From positions 2,970,793-3,034,792 of the forward strand of contig CAWINI010000004.1 in the NCBI GenBank assembly GCA_963837395.1: a DNA stretch of 64,000 nt. Direction: 5' to 3'. This document shows positions 7,902 to 15,913 of the stretch, in pieces. This DNA comes from CAVZQN01 sp963837395. Its GTDB lineage: Bacteria > Acidobacteriota > HRBIN11 > JAKEFK01. The notes beneath the pieces are model-generated. The model saw only the letters and a program-made list of their open reading frames with translations, was not told the DNA's origin and searched no databases. Positions within the stretch are counted from its first letter, which is position 1, and each line of letters opens with the position of its first letter. A program made the translations under genes and the position numbers.

Positions 7902-8792
7902 ATGAATGAGATTTGGCCGAGCCTTCCTTTAGATGAATGGAAAGATACTTATGAAACGCTTCACATGTGGTCACAAATTGTAGGAAAAATCAGGCTGGTG
8001 AAAACTCCACTGGTGAATCACTGGTGGAACTCCGCCTTATATGTGACACCACGCGGACTTACCACATCAGCAATTCCCACTGATACTAGAGTTTTTGGAA
8101 TCGACTTCGATTTCATCGATCATAAGTTGCTGATACAAGTCAGCGATGGAACTACAAAGTCGATTCCGTTAGCACCGCGATCTGTTGCAGATTTTTATTC
8201 CGATTTGATGTCTGTTCTAAAATCGATCGGAATTGATGTGACAATTCATGCACGTCCGGATGAAGTACCGAATCCGATTCCGTTTGCAGAAGATCATGTT
8301 CACGCAACATATGTGCCGGAGCAAGCAAATCGTTTTTGGCGCATTTTAGTTCAAGTAGACAAAATATTTAATCGATTCCGCTCAAAGTTTATTGGTAAAT
8401 GCAGCCCGGTACATTTTTTTTGGGGAAGTTTTGATCTTGCCGTCACACGATTTTCCGGACGCCGTGCACCCGATCGCCCAGGTGCTGATGCTATAACGCG
8501 GGAAGGATATTCACATGAATGTATCAGCCATGGCTGGTGGCCAGGCGGTGGCGCCATTCAAGCTCCAGCATTCTATTCCTACACTGCGCCGGCACCGGAA
8601 GGTTTGGAATTTCAAAGAGTAAAGCCGGACCGTGCAACGTACAGTAAAGATACGTCCGGGTTTTTGTTGATGTACGATGATCTCCGTACTGCGCGTTCGC
8701 CGGAACATGACCTTCTGGAATTTATGCAAAGCACTTATGAAGCCGGTGCCAATCTTGCTGGATGGAATCGAGCTGAACTGGAACACGCGTGA
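7902..8792 (+). CDS. DUF5996 family protein
   Basis: 296 residues matching the conserved pattern I know for DUF5996: LPLDEWKDTYETLHMWSQIV, NHWWNSALYVTPRGLTTS, FDFIDHKL, CSPVHFFWGSFDLAVTRFSG and HECISHGWWPGGG, ending STYEAGANLAGWNRAELE. The family is widespread, soluble and of unknown function; the many conserved His, Trp and Asp residues suggest an enzyme. GGAGACACAG before the ATG is the ribosome site. It is flanked on both sides by repeats, with no operon partner. Confidence 0.85.
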   Translation: MNEIWPSLPLDEWKDTYETLHMWSQIVGKIRLVKTPLVNHWWNSALYVTPRGLTTSAIPTDTRVFGIDFDFIDHKLLIQVSDGTTKSIPLAPRSVADFYSDLMSVLKSIGIDVTIHARPDEVPNPIPFAEDHVHATYVPEQANRFWRILVQVDKIFNRFRSKFIGKCSPVHFFWGSFDLAVTRFSGRRAPDRPGADAITREGYSHECISHGWWPGGGAIQAPAFYSYTAPAPEGLEFQRVKPDRATYSKDTSGFLLMYDDLRTARSPEHDLLEFMQSTYEAGANLAGWNRAELEHA

Positions 8793-8800
8793 ATTAATAG

Positions 8801-8850
8801 GGACCACGGGCCTCTGGCCCGCATTAGGGGCCACAGGCATCTTGCCTGCT
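8801..8850. repeat. Pair of GC-rich hairpins (R3 family)
   Basis: CCACGGGCCTCTGGCCCGC followed by CCACAGGCATCTTGCCTGC, two versions of the same hairpin in tandem. They lie between the convergent ends of the DUF5996 gene and the NtrC-type regulator, where they could also act as a terminator. Confidence 0.6.
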
Positions 8851-8855
8851 TAATT

Positions 8856-10223
8856 TTAAACATCTTCCTTTTTGTGATCTCCCGATTTGCCACGCCGATA
8901 CAATGTTCGCGCACTAACTCCAAGAACCCTGGCAGCTTTTTCTACATTGCCCTCAACTGCATTCAGAACTTTTTCAATATAGCGGTCTTCAATTTCTTGT
9001 AACGTTGTCAGGTTGTCACCAAATTCAAATTTCCTTGCTTTTTTGGAGACTGGCAAAAGTTCTGTAGATGTAATCGTATTTGAGTTACTCAAAACTACAG
9101 CACGCTCAATTGCGTTCTCCAGCTCGCGCACATTGCCTTTCCACGCTGCATTCATCAAATAAGACATTCCGGCTTGATCAAATCCTTTGATCTCTTTTTT
9201 GTTCTCATCCGCATATCGCTTTAGAAAATGTTGAGCAAGAATTGGAATATCCTCTCTTCGGTCTCGCAATGCTGGCAGTGGTATGCTGATTACATTCAAT
9301 CGATAAAATAGGTCTTCGCGGAAAGTTCCTTCTTCAATTAATTCCTCTAAATCCTGGTTTGTTGCGCAGATGATTCTGACATCTACTTTACGAGAAACTG
9401 TGGAACCGAGCGGACGGATTTCGCCATCTTGAAGCACACGCAGAAGCTTTGCTTGTAAGCTCATTGGCATACTTGAAATTTCATCCAGGAAAAGGGTACC
9501 TCCGGATGCTGTTTCAAAGAGTCCTTGTTTGGTTGTCTTAGCATCTGTAAATGCTCCTTTGACATAACCAAAAAGCTCACTTTCCAGCAAAGTTTCAGGC
9601 ACTGCTGAACAATTAATGGCAACAAATGGAGATCGTGATCGTGCGGAATTGTGATGGATTGCTTTGGCAACAAGTTCTTTTCCTGTTCCACTCTCACCTT
9701 GAATCAAAACGTTGGAATGACTGCTGGCGACCTGCCTGATGAGCTGATACACCTTTTGCATTTCTTTGCTTTTGCCTAACAAATTGTCAAAAGAATAGCG
9801 CTCAGATAATTCAGCCTTTAATAACTTGTTTTCTTCCAGTATTGTTTTGTGTTCAATCGCTCTATCTAAAATCGTTTTAAGAACTGTCATTTTGAAAGGC
9901 TTGGGGATGAAATTGGTTGCTCCTTCTTTAATCGCTTCTACTGCAGCTTCAATTGTTCCGAAGGCAGTAATAAGGACAACCGGAATGAGTGAATCTTGCT
10001 GGCGAATTTGCTTAAGAAATGCCAGGCCATCCATCTCTTTCATACGAAGATCAGTTACGATTGCATCGAACTGCAATTCTGAAAGCATTGCCAGACCTGC
10101 TTTTCCATCGTCGGCTACGGAAAACAGGTAGCCTTCCTGATCAAAATACTCCTGGACCAGTGAACGCATCTCAGCATCATCGTCCACAAAAAGAATCCGT
10201 TTCCTTTTCATAAGACTTGCCAT
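8856..10223 (-). CDS. Sigma-54-dependent response regulator (NtrC/AtoC family)
   Basis: 455 residues: a receiver domain (about 8-120; acidic pocket DDD 14-16, phospho-acceptor Asp58 in VTDLRM, KP at 108-109), an AAA+ sigma-54 activator domain (about 145-390; Walker A GESGTGKE 176-183; the sigma-54-contacting GAFTDA 223-228) and a C-terminal Fis-type helix-turn-helix (about 420-445, EKAARVLGVSARTLYRR). Phosphorylated, it should remodel sigma-54 polymerase at -24/-12 promoters. It is divergent from a globin-type histidine kinase with 89 bases between, the obvious partner. The island that follows carries many -24/-12-like elements, making this the prime candidate activator. Confidence 0.95.
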   Translation of the reverse strand: MASLMKRKRILFVDDDAEMRSLVQEYFDQEGYLFSVADDGKAGLAMLSELQFDAIVTDLRMKEMDGLAFLKQIRQQDSLIPVVLITAFGTIEAAVEAIKEGATNFIPKPFKMTVLKTILDRAIEHKTILEENKLLKAELSERYSFDNLLGKSKEMQKVYQLIRQVASSHSNVLIQGESGTGKELVAKAIHHNSARSRSPFVAINCSAVPETLLESELFGYVKGAFTDAKTTKQGLFETASGGTLFLDEISSMPMSLQAKLLRVLQDGEIRPLGSTVSRKVDVRIICATNQDLEELIEEGTFREDLFYRLNVISIPLPALRDRREDIPILAQHFLKRYADENKKEIKGFDQAGMSYLMNAAWKGNVRELENAIERAVVLSNSNTITSTELLPVSKKARKFEFGDNLTTLQEIEDRYIEKVLNAVEGNVEKAARVLGVSARTLYRRGKSGDHKKEDV

Positions 10224-10312
10224 AACAAATGAACTCCCAGAATTCCTTTAAATACCTATCAAGTGCTATATTCTAATCTCTAATTGTTTATTTTGAACAA
10301 AGATGGTGAACC

Positions 10313-11563
10313 TTGTCAGAAAGAATGAAGTTTCTTCGATTCGAAAGTAAGGATCAACAACTCTTGAAGGACTTGTTTGATCTTTTTTCCGAGCATGCCA
10401 ATGAAATAGTGGATGAATTTTACAGTCATTTATTAAAATTTGAAGCCACAAGATCTCTCTTTACAAGCGAAGAAGTGACCACGCGTTTGAAGGCCATGCA
10501 AAAAGAGTATCTGCTCAGTATGGTTCGCGGGGTGTATGACGAAGAATATTATGAATCTCGATTGCGGATCGGAAGGACTCATGAACGCATCCGGCTTGAG
10601 CCCAGATACTATTTGGGGACTTATGCGCTGTATCTTTCGCTGCTTTATCCTTTGATTTTTGAAAAATTTCGTGGTGATGAAGATAAGTTGCTAAATACTT
10701 TGTTGGCGTTGACAAGAATTATTATGTTCGACGCTCAAGTAGCAATGGAAGCTTATATCGAAAAATATCATCAGAAACTGGAGTTCATAAATACAGAATT
10801 AGAAAAAGGTACCTGGAAATTACAAGCACGTGTGGATGATAGCACTCGGGAACTGAAACATTTTGAAGAACGCTTCCGCCATGCAGAGCGACTGGTAATC
10901 GTAGGGACATTAGCATCGGAAATTGCCCACGAAGTAGGAACGCCTTTGAACATTATTTCTGGCAGATTAGAACTTCTTGCAGACAGATCAAAACAAGATG
11001 AAAGGATTCAGAATGATGTACGGATCATACATCAACAGCTCGATCGAATTACAAAGATTATCCGGGATCTTCTGGAGATGTCCCGCAAAAAGGAATCTCG
11101 TGTTAAGAAAGTGGATCTTCAGCATTTAATTAAAGGACTTGCGGAGTTTTTGAAGATCCCTTTAGAGCGATCCAAAGTCGAAGTAAAAATTGACATTCCC
11201 GGTGATGCCTCTTATGTTCTTGCGGATGAAGATCAACTTCAACAAGTGTTCATTAATCTTTTGATCAATGCCATTCATGCAATTGGAGAATCAGGCACAA
11301 TCAATGTCCGCGGAAGGATCCATGCTTTCGATGGCCGTCAATTTGTGGAAGTTGTAATTCAGGATACCGGAAGCGGAATTGCTTCTGAAATTGTGGATAA
11401 GATCTTCGATCCTTTCTTTTCTACCAAAAAAGATACCGGAACCGGCTTAGGACTTTCCATCGCGAAAGACATTGTCAAACGACATGGTGGAGACATTTGG
11501 GCAGAATCAACTTTAGGAAAAGGCAGTAGTTTTTTTATTCGCTTACCTGCCGGAAGTCTTTGA
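10313..11563 (+). CDS. Globin-coupled (haem-based) sensor histidine kinase
   Basis: 416 residues. The N-terminus (about 5-155) fits a sensor globin/protoglobin domain: EFYSHLLKF (Tyr37, the usual distal residue) and RIGRTHERIRLEPRYYLGTY with the proximal haem-ligand His90. A coiled linker (about 155-195) leads to the kinase: H box LASEIAHEVGTPLN (His206), N box QVFINLLINAIHAI, G boxes DTGSGI and GTGLGLSIAKDIV. There are no membrane segments, so it is cytoplasmic. The layout matches the globin-coupled oxygen sensor kinase of Anaeromyxobacter (AfGcHK). It starts at TTG 10313 or ATG 10325. Ligand (O2, NO or CO) and signal direction cannot be read from the sequence. Confidence 0.92.
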   Translation: MSERMKFLRFESKDQQLLKDLFDLFSEHANEIVDEFYSHLLKFEATRSLFTSEEVTTRLKAMQKEYLLSMVRGVYDEEYYESRLRIGRTHERIRLEPRYYLGTYALYLSLLYPLIFEKFRGDEDKLLNTLLALTRIIMFDAQVAMEAYIEKYHQKLEFINTELEKGTWKLQARVDDSTRELKHFEERFRHAERLVIVGTLASEIAHEVGTPLNIISGRLELLADRSKQDERIQNDVRIIHQQLDRITKIIRDLLEMSRKKESRVKKVDLQHLIKGLAEFLKIPLERSKVEVKIDIPGDASYVLADEDQLQQVFINLLINAIHAIGESGTINVRGRIHAFDGRQFVEVVIQDTGSGIASEIVDKIFDPFFSTKKDTGTGLGLSIAKDIVKRHGGDIWAESTLGKGSSFFIRLPAGSL

Positions 11564-11623
11564 AATATTGTCAGAGCCCGTCAAACTGTCAGGGTTTTTG
11601 TTAATCCTCTCTTCGCAACAACA

Positions 11624-11639
11624 TGGCATCTACTTTGCT
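11624..11639 (+). promoter_or_regulatory. Sigma-54 (-24/-12) promoter of the receiver gene
   Basis: TGGCATCTACTTTGCT: GG and GC exactly 10 bases apart, close to the consensus TGGCACG-N4-TTGCW. The -12 element is 14 bases before the ATG, closer than in the other island genes, so the leader would be very short. TGTCAG occurs twice upstream (11569-11574, 11587-11592). Confidence 0.65.
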
Positions 11640-11651
11640 CTATTGTTGGGC

Positions 11652-12026
11652 ATGAACAAATCACCGATTCGAATCCTTTTTGTTGAAGATGATCCGGAAA
11701 TGGCAGCAACCTACATTGATAATTTCTCGTCTGCTGAATACGTAGCTCATGCCGCCGCAAATGGCGCAGAAGCTCTAAAAGTTTTGCACAATTCAGAACC
11801 TTTTGACGTAGTAGTGGCCGACAATTACATGCCGGAAATGAATGGGATGGATTTGTTGAAAGAAGTGCAAAAAGAATATCCGAATTTGAAAGTGATATTA
11901 GTTACAGCTTACGGAAATTGGACTGATTATGTTGAAGCGTACAAATTGGGTGTTTCAAAATTCTTCGACAAACCACTAAAACCTGGAGAATTAAAAAATG
12001 CGATCCAGGATTTATTCCGCTTGTGA
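11652..12026 (+). CDS. Stand-alone receiver-domain response regulator
   Basis: 124 residues from the ATG at 11652, which begins directly with the receiver fold (IRILFVEDDPE). A single CheY-like domain with acidic pocket Glu12-Asp13-Asp14, phospho-acceptor Asp57 (VVADNYMPEMNG) and the KPL lysine near the end; no output domain. It follows the globin kinase by 88 bases and seems to have its own sigma-54 promoter, so it may be a phosphate sink or a feedback element of the same system. AfGcHK-type kinases are also followed by a receiver protein. Confidence 0.9.
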   Translation: MNKSPIRILFVEDDPEMAATYIDNFSSAEYVAHAAANGAEALKVLHNSEPFDVVVADNYMPEMNGMDLLKEVQKEYPNLKVILVTAYGNWTDYVEAYKLGVSKFFDKPLKPGELKNAIQDLFRL

Positions 12027-12052
12027 TTTTAACCGTCCGAATTAAATAAGAC

Positions 12053-12985
12053 TTATGCTTCTACAACAGATACCTGCTGAACTGATGGCATTTCTTTAAG
12101 TGTATCCATCAAAGTGCGTGCAACCAGAATCGGGCGGCTTGAGTTCGTTACAACTCTTCGTGCAATACTTCCCAGAAAGATTTCATCGATTGGATTTCTG
12201 GTGTGATGTCCCATAATTACTAGATCCGCGTTTTCTTCTTCTTCAGTTTTGAGAATGACGTCTGCTGGTTCACCGTCACATACCAGAAATTTCACCGGGA
12301 TGTTTTCATCTACGACTGGAGCGGCAAGAGCTTTCAATTTTGTTAACGCTTGTTTCTCCACCTCTCGCCAATTACCGTTCTGTTTTCTGTTGATGACATG
12401 AAGGAAAATCATTTCAGAATCGTATTTTCTTGCAAATGATAAAGCGATTCCGATTGTCCATAAGTTGTTGTTATCAAAATCGAGTGGACAAACAATTCTT
12501 TTAATTCGAACTGGGTTTTTCTCGTTTTCATATAGAAAGTGATGACTTGTCTTTGAAACTACGAGTACAGGTACGGATGATTTGTGCAGTACGCGGTTTG
12601 TTACTGAACCCATCAAAAATCTTTCGTAACCCGTCACTCCATGAGTTCCCATCACAAGAAGATCAATTCTTAGTTTCCGCGAGGTCTCAACAATCGAATC
12701 GGCAGGATTTCCGTGCCCTACAATTTTCTCAACCGCCAAATCGGGACTGACGAATTTCTTGATCCAATCATTCAAAGTAGATTTCGCATTGTTTAACAAA
12801 GCATCGCTGACAGTTAACAGAAACTCGCCTTCCAAATAACTTATCGCTGGTGTGAGATCTGGAATTGAGTGATACACAATCAGCTCCGCATCATTATCCT
12901 TTGCTAAAGCCGTTGCATAACGGAGAGCGAGAATCGAATATTCTGAAAAATCTACAGGACAAAGAATTTTCTTAAAGATCTTCAT
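12053..12985 (-). CDS. Universal stress protein, two UspA domains
   Basis: 310 residues. Domain 1 (about 1-150) ends with the canonical nucleotide-binding motif G-2x-G-9x-GS (GTHGVTGYERFLMGS). Domain 2 (about 160-300) has the degenerate form GHHTRNPIDEIFLGS, lacking the second glycine. Tandem Usps of this type are cytoplasmic and induced by hypoxia, starvation or redox stress. Last gene of an OsmC - DHODH-like - Usp operon, 14 bases after the preceding gene. The ribosome site GGAGG is visible. Confidence 0.93.
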   Translation of the reverse strand: MKIFKKILCPVDFSEYSILALRYATALAKDNDAELIVYHSIPDLTPAISYLEGEFLLTVSDALLNNAKSTLNDWIKKFVSPDLAVEKIVGHGNPADSIVETSRKLRIDLLVMGTHGVTGYERFLMGSVTNRVLHKSSVPVLVVSKTSHHFLYENEKNPVRIKRIVCPLDFDNNNLWTIGIALSFARKYDSEMIFLHVINRKQNGNWREVEKQALTKLKALAAPVVDENIPVKFLVCDGEPADVILKTEEEENADLVIMGHHTRNPIDEIFLGSIARRVVTNSSRPILVARTLMDTLKEMPSVQQVSVVEA

Positions 12986-12999
12986 AATGCCTCCTTCTG

Positions 13000-13929
13000 T
13001 TAACCTAACCGCGGAACATAGGAACTAAGAACTTTCATGTAATTGACGCGATCATAGACTGTTGTATTTGCCACAGATTTTCTGCTCATAACACCGCGCA
13101 TGAGCAGAATCGATTCATATCCATGTTCTTCGAGCCAAAATTCAAGATCAGACAACACTTCAGCAATGTGGTGAATTCCAAATTTCAACAGGGCTGATGT
13201 CATCATCGTTACACTGGCTCCTGCCATGATGCACTTGATCATGTCTTTTGCGGTGTGAACTCCACCGGTAACTGCGATGTCTGCTTCGATATTTCCAAAC
13301 AAGATAGCAGTCCAATGCAAACGTAAAAGTAGTTCACTGGAATTGCTGAGTGTAAGATTTGGGACTATGTCAAGATTTTCCAAATCGAAATCTGGCATGT
13401 AGAAGCGATTAAACAAAACAAGACCGTCTGCGCCTGCTCCGTCCAGTCGATGAGCCATATTGGCGATTGAGCTAAAGTAAGGATTGAGTTTGACCGCAAT
13501 CGGAATGGAGATGTTTGCGGTGACGTCCCACAGAGTATCAAGATACCGCTGTTCAATTTCAACTCCAGAAACTTCGGGGTCCGTAGGAAGGTAGTAAATA
13601 TTTAACTCAATCGCATCTGCTCCCGCTTGCTGCATTTTCTTTGCATAACTTACCCAGCTTCCAGTGTAGGTAGCATTCAAGCTCGCAATCACTGGAATCA
13701 AAACGGCTTCTTTTGTTTTTCGAATATTTTCTAGATATGTCGATTGTGTTCGTTCCATAAAGATTTGTTCTTCAAACAAGGAATGAAGAACGATTGCAGC
13801 CGCACCGGCATCTTCCATCTGGCGAATGTTATCAATATTTTCCGAAAGCGGAGATGACGAAACTACTAGCGGATTCTTTAATCCAAAACCGAGATAACGC
13901 GTCGATAGATTTATCATCTTCGATCTCAC
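13000..13929 (-). CDS. Dihydroorotate dehydrogenase-like flavoprotein
   Basis: 309 residues of a TIM-barrel FMN protein: NPLVVSSSPLSENIDNIRQMEDAGAAAIVLHSLFEEQ at the start, KLNPYFSSIANMAHRLDGAGADGLVLFNRFY in the middle, and VTGGVHTAKDMIKCIMAGASVTMMTSALL near the end, the phosphate-binding part of the barrel. This is the branch often named dihydroorotate dehydrogenase-like; genuine pyrimidine synthesis is doubtful because no pyr genes are near and it sits in a stress operon. It starts at 13929, overlapping the OsmC stop by one base, or at ATG 13917. Confidence 0.85.
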   Translation of the reverse strand: MRSKMINLSTRYLGFGLKNPLVVSSSPLSENIDNIRQMEDAGAAAIVLHSLFEEQIFMERTQSTYLENIRKTKEAVLIPVIASLNATYTGSWVSYAKKMQQAGADAIELNIYYLPTDPEVSGVEIEQRYLDTLWDVTANISIPIAVKLNPYFSSIANMAHRLDGAGADGLVLFNRFYMPDFDLENLDIVPNLTLSNSSELLLRLHWTAILFGNIEADIAVTGGVHTAKDMIKCIMAGASVTMMTSALLKFGIHHIAEVLSDLEFWLEEHGYESILLMRGVMSRKSVANTTVYDRVNYMKVLSSYVPRLG

Positions 13930-14405
13930 TATTGCTGCAAAACTTTAATTTCAGGTTCCAGAATTACTTTTGTAGTAATTGAGTTGGAGACAAAACAATT
14001 ATCGTGAGCTTGGTGAATGAGTTGTTCAGTCATTGCTGCAGCTTCATCCGATTCAACAAGGATGAATGGCTGCAGTTTTACTTGCGTAAATCTGTAATGA
14101 CCGTCTGAAAATTCCAGGATCCCTTCAGCTTTGCTCTTATAGGAAAGCACATCCAGTTGTTTCTTGTTGGCATAAGCCAAAAAAGTTGACATTGTACAGG
14201 CATTAATTGCGCCCACGAATAGATCTTCAGGTGTCCATTCTCCTTCCTCACCTTGAAATTCAGGCGGACTCGTAACGCGAAGAGACTCCTTGTTGCCTGA
14301 TTCCAACCTGCAGGCGCGATTTTCCAGCCATTGCAATTCGGTTTCATAAGTAAAAGATTTGCGTTTAATGATCGGGTGGGATGTTACAACTTGTGACATG
14401 GTCAA
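13929..14405 (-). CDS. OsmC-family protein
   Basis: 158 residues with the two redox cysteines of OsmC/Ohr proteins, one in GAINACTMSTFLAYA and one in AHDNCFVSNS. Family members reduce organic hydroperoxides in the cytoplasm using a thiol pair. First gene of the OsmC - DHODH-like - Usp operon; a ribosome site AAGGAGG precedes the ATG, and a very good -24/-12 element lies 23 bases upstream. Confidence 0.9.
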   Translation of the reverse strand: MTMSQVVTSHPIIKRKSFTYETELQWLENRACRLESGNKESLRVTSPPEFQGEEGEWTPEDLFVGAINACTMSTFLAYANKKQLDVLSYKSKAEGILEFSDGHYRFTQVKLQPFILVESDEAAAMTEQLIHQAHDNCFVSNSITTKVILEPEIKVLQQ

Positions 14406-14426
14406 CCTCCTTTACGCTATGTTTAA

Positions 14427-14442
14427 AGCAACCCTGATGCCA
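14427..14442 (-). promoter_or_regulatory. Sigma-54 promoter of the osmC operon
   Basis: On the minus strand TGGCATCAGGGTTGCT, a near-perfect -24/-12 element with GG-N10-GC; the -12 element is 23 bases from the osmC start. Confidence 0.75.
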
Positions 14443-14494
14443 TGTTTCGAATTCAAGCCACGTCAAGAATTAGCACAATGCGAAAATTAGCTTC

Positions 14495-14519
14495 TGTCAA
14501 AATGGCAAATCTCCTGACA
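14495..14519. promoter_or_regulatory. Candidate upstream activator region between divergent sigma-54 promoters
   Basis: TGTCA and TGACA face each other 15 bases apart, within the larger inverted pair CAAAATG..CATTTTG. The same half-sites make the tighter TGTCA-N6-TGACA palindromes elsewhere in the island. It lies about 50 bases from each flanking -24 element. Confidence 0.35.
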
Positions 14520-14568
14520 TTTTGGCCGCGATCTTTTCCGAAATTTATCTACTTGTCTCGAGCTAATT

Positions 14569-14585
14569 TTGGCTCGTTACTTGCT
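14569..14585 (+). promoter_or_regulatory. Sigma-54 promoter of the gene at 14645
   Basis: TTGGCTCGTTACTTGCT, with GG-N10-GC and TTGCT at -12, 61 bases before the start codon. Confidence 0.65.
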
Positions 14586-14644
14586 TCTGAGTTGAGTGAG
14601 GAAGTTTTTCTATCGCGACTGAAACCAAACAATTGGAGGGAATC

Positions 14645-14935
14645 ATGCTGAAATCCGCCGAATACCATATCAAAGGACTGATCCTTCAAGTCTCAAAAAA
14701 AGGGATGGTTGTTCAAGTACGCCAAACTATTTATCAACACGATCAGCATCAACTAACCGATCTACCAGACTGGATGTTTCATTCTCCTAATGCGATATGG
14801 TTAGCAGCAGGTGAAAACAGCATGTATGATCGTGCACTTGCTGGTGAAGAGATCAAGAAAAAACTTATGGCCGAAATTCCTGTGCGTATCAATCAAAGTA
14901 TTTGGTCACAGGACATTGCTTTGGATAAGAGTTAG
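14645..14935 (+). CDS. Hypothetical 96-residue cytoplasmic protein
   Basis: Starts at the ATG preceded by TTGGAGGGAATC, a strong ribosome site. No signal peptide, membrane segment or cysteine. The sequence is mixed alpha/beta (YHIKGLILQVSKKGMVVQVRQ, PNAIWLAAGENSMYDRALAGEEIKKKL) and matches no family I know. Its sigma-54-like promoter and place in the stress island suggest a small stress-related protein; no function assigned. Confidence 0.65.
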   Translation: MLKSAEYHIKGLILQVSKKGMVVQVRQTIYQHDQHQLTDLPDWMFHSPNAIWLAAGENSMYDRALAGEEIKKKLMAEIPVRINQSIWSQDIALDKS

Positions 14936-15040
14936 AACCGATGCAAAGATAATCGTATAAACAACCTCAGCAAATCCAATTCTTTTCAAGTTTATTTTCT
15001 TTGTTGTTCTTCGTGATTCGAGATCCATTTCTGAATTTAC

Positions 15041-15065
15041 TGACACTCCGTCCACTTCATTGACA
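15041..15065. promoter_or_regulatory. Candidate activator half-sites upstream of the radical SAM gene
   Basis: Two TGACA pentamers 15 bases apart (20-base period, same face of the helix), about 55 bases before the -24 element at 15116. Direct rather than inverted order; weak evidence alone. Confidence 0.25.
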
Positions 15066-15115
15066 AAGTGAACGTGGAATCTAAAAGATTTTTTCTTTAA
15101 CAGAGCAGAATGATA

Positions 15116-15132
15116 TTGGCATGAAGATTGAA
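15116..15132 (+). promoter_or_regulatory. Sigma-54-like promoter of the radical SAM gene
   Basis: TTGGCATGAAGATTGAA; the -24 part fits well, while the -12 has GA in place of GC. The -12 element is 26 bases before the ATG, the usual spacing in this island. Confidence 0.5.
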
Positions 15133-15156
15133 GAAGGAATGTTATGAGGATAAGAA

Positions 15157-15903
15157 ATGGAACTAGAATCTCAAATCATATACGGACCAATCTGGACCAG
15201 ACGTTTTGGTTGGGATATAGGAGTAAACCTGCTTCCTTTAACCCACAAACTCTGTACGTTTGATTGCATCTATTGTCAGTACGGGCCTCTGTCTTCAAAC
15301 CGAACGCCCAGGTTCCCATCTGTAAATGAAGTGATCTCTGAATTGTCGGCAGCGTGGGAAACATGCACTAACACTACCTCAGAAAATCTGCATATGACAA
15401 TTGCCGGCAACGGAGAACCAACCATGCATCCTCATTTTACGGAGATCGCCAACAAAATAATCGAATGGAGAGATCAAACCGCACCCGGTTTACGGCTCGC
15501 AATATTATCAAACGGTTACCGGATCCACCAGCCTGAAATTCGGCAAGCTATGACACTTTTTGATGAACCGATTGTAAAACTGGATTGTGCAATTCCCGAA
15601 AAAATCATGTCAGTCAATCGGCCAACTTTTTTATTTCATCTGAAACAATTTATTGAAGACCTAAAACAATGTGACCGTCTTATGATTCAAACCATGTTTG
15701 TAAAAGGATACAACGACGGGCCTGAGGACTTGCGAGAATGGATGGAGGCTCTCAAAAGAATTCAACCTTCTGAAGTCCAAATCTATACGATTAGTAGAAC
15801 ACCGCCAAATCCAATTTCGCCGATTTCCAATCGAGAACTACAAGCGATTGCGAACGTAACAACCACTCTTATAGGGATTCCCGTTCATGCCTATTTTTCC
15901 TAA
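15157..15903 (+). CDS. Radical SAM protein
   Basis: 248 residues with the iron-sulfur motif CTFDCIYCQYG (Cys33, Cys37, Cys40; CX3CX2C), the glycine-rich segment TIAGNGEPTMHPHF and a short TIM-barrel body. It would bind a 4Fe-4S cluster and cleave SAM. The short form with GPIWTRRFGWDIGVN at the start resembles the small MoaA-like radical SAM proteins often annotated without function. It stands alone with its own sigma-54-like promoter, convergent with the PLP lyase gene. Confidence 0.87.
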   Translation: MELESQIIYGPIWTRRFGWDIGVNLLPLTHKLCTFDCIYCQYGPLSSNRTPRFPSVNEVISELSAAWETCTNTTSENLHMTIAGNGEPTMHPHFTEIANKIIEWRDQTAPGLRLAILSNGYRIHQPEIRQAMTLFDEPIVKLDCAIPEKIMSVNRPTFLFHLKQFIEDLKQCDRLMIQTMFVKGYNDGPEDLREWMEALKRIQPSEVQIYTISRTPPNPISPISNRELQAIANVTTTLIGIPVHAYFS

Positions 15904-15913
15904 AGTGGATTCA

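Noticed and set aside
14442..14651. Possible 69-residue coding frame before the hypothetical gene at 14645
   Set aside because: It overlaps the osmC sigma-54 element, the activator half-sites and the sigma-54 element at 14569, has no ribosome site and an ordinary non-coding composition.
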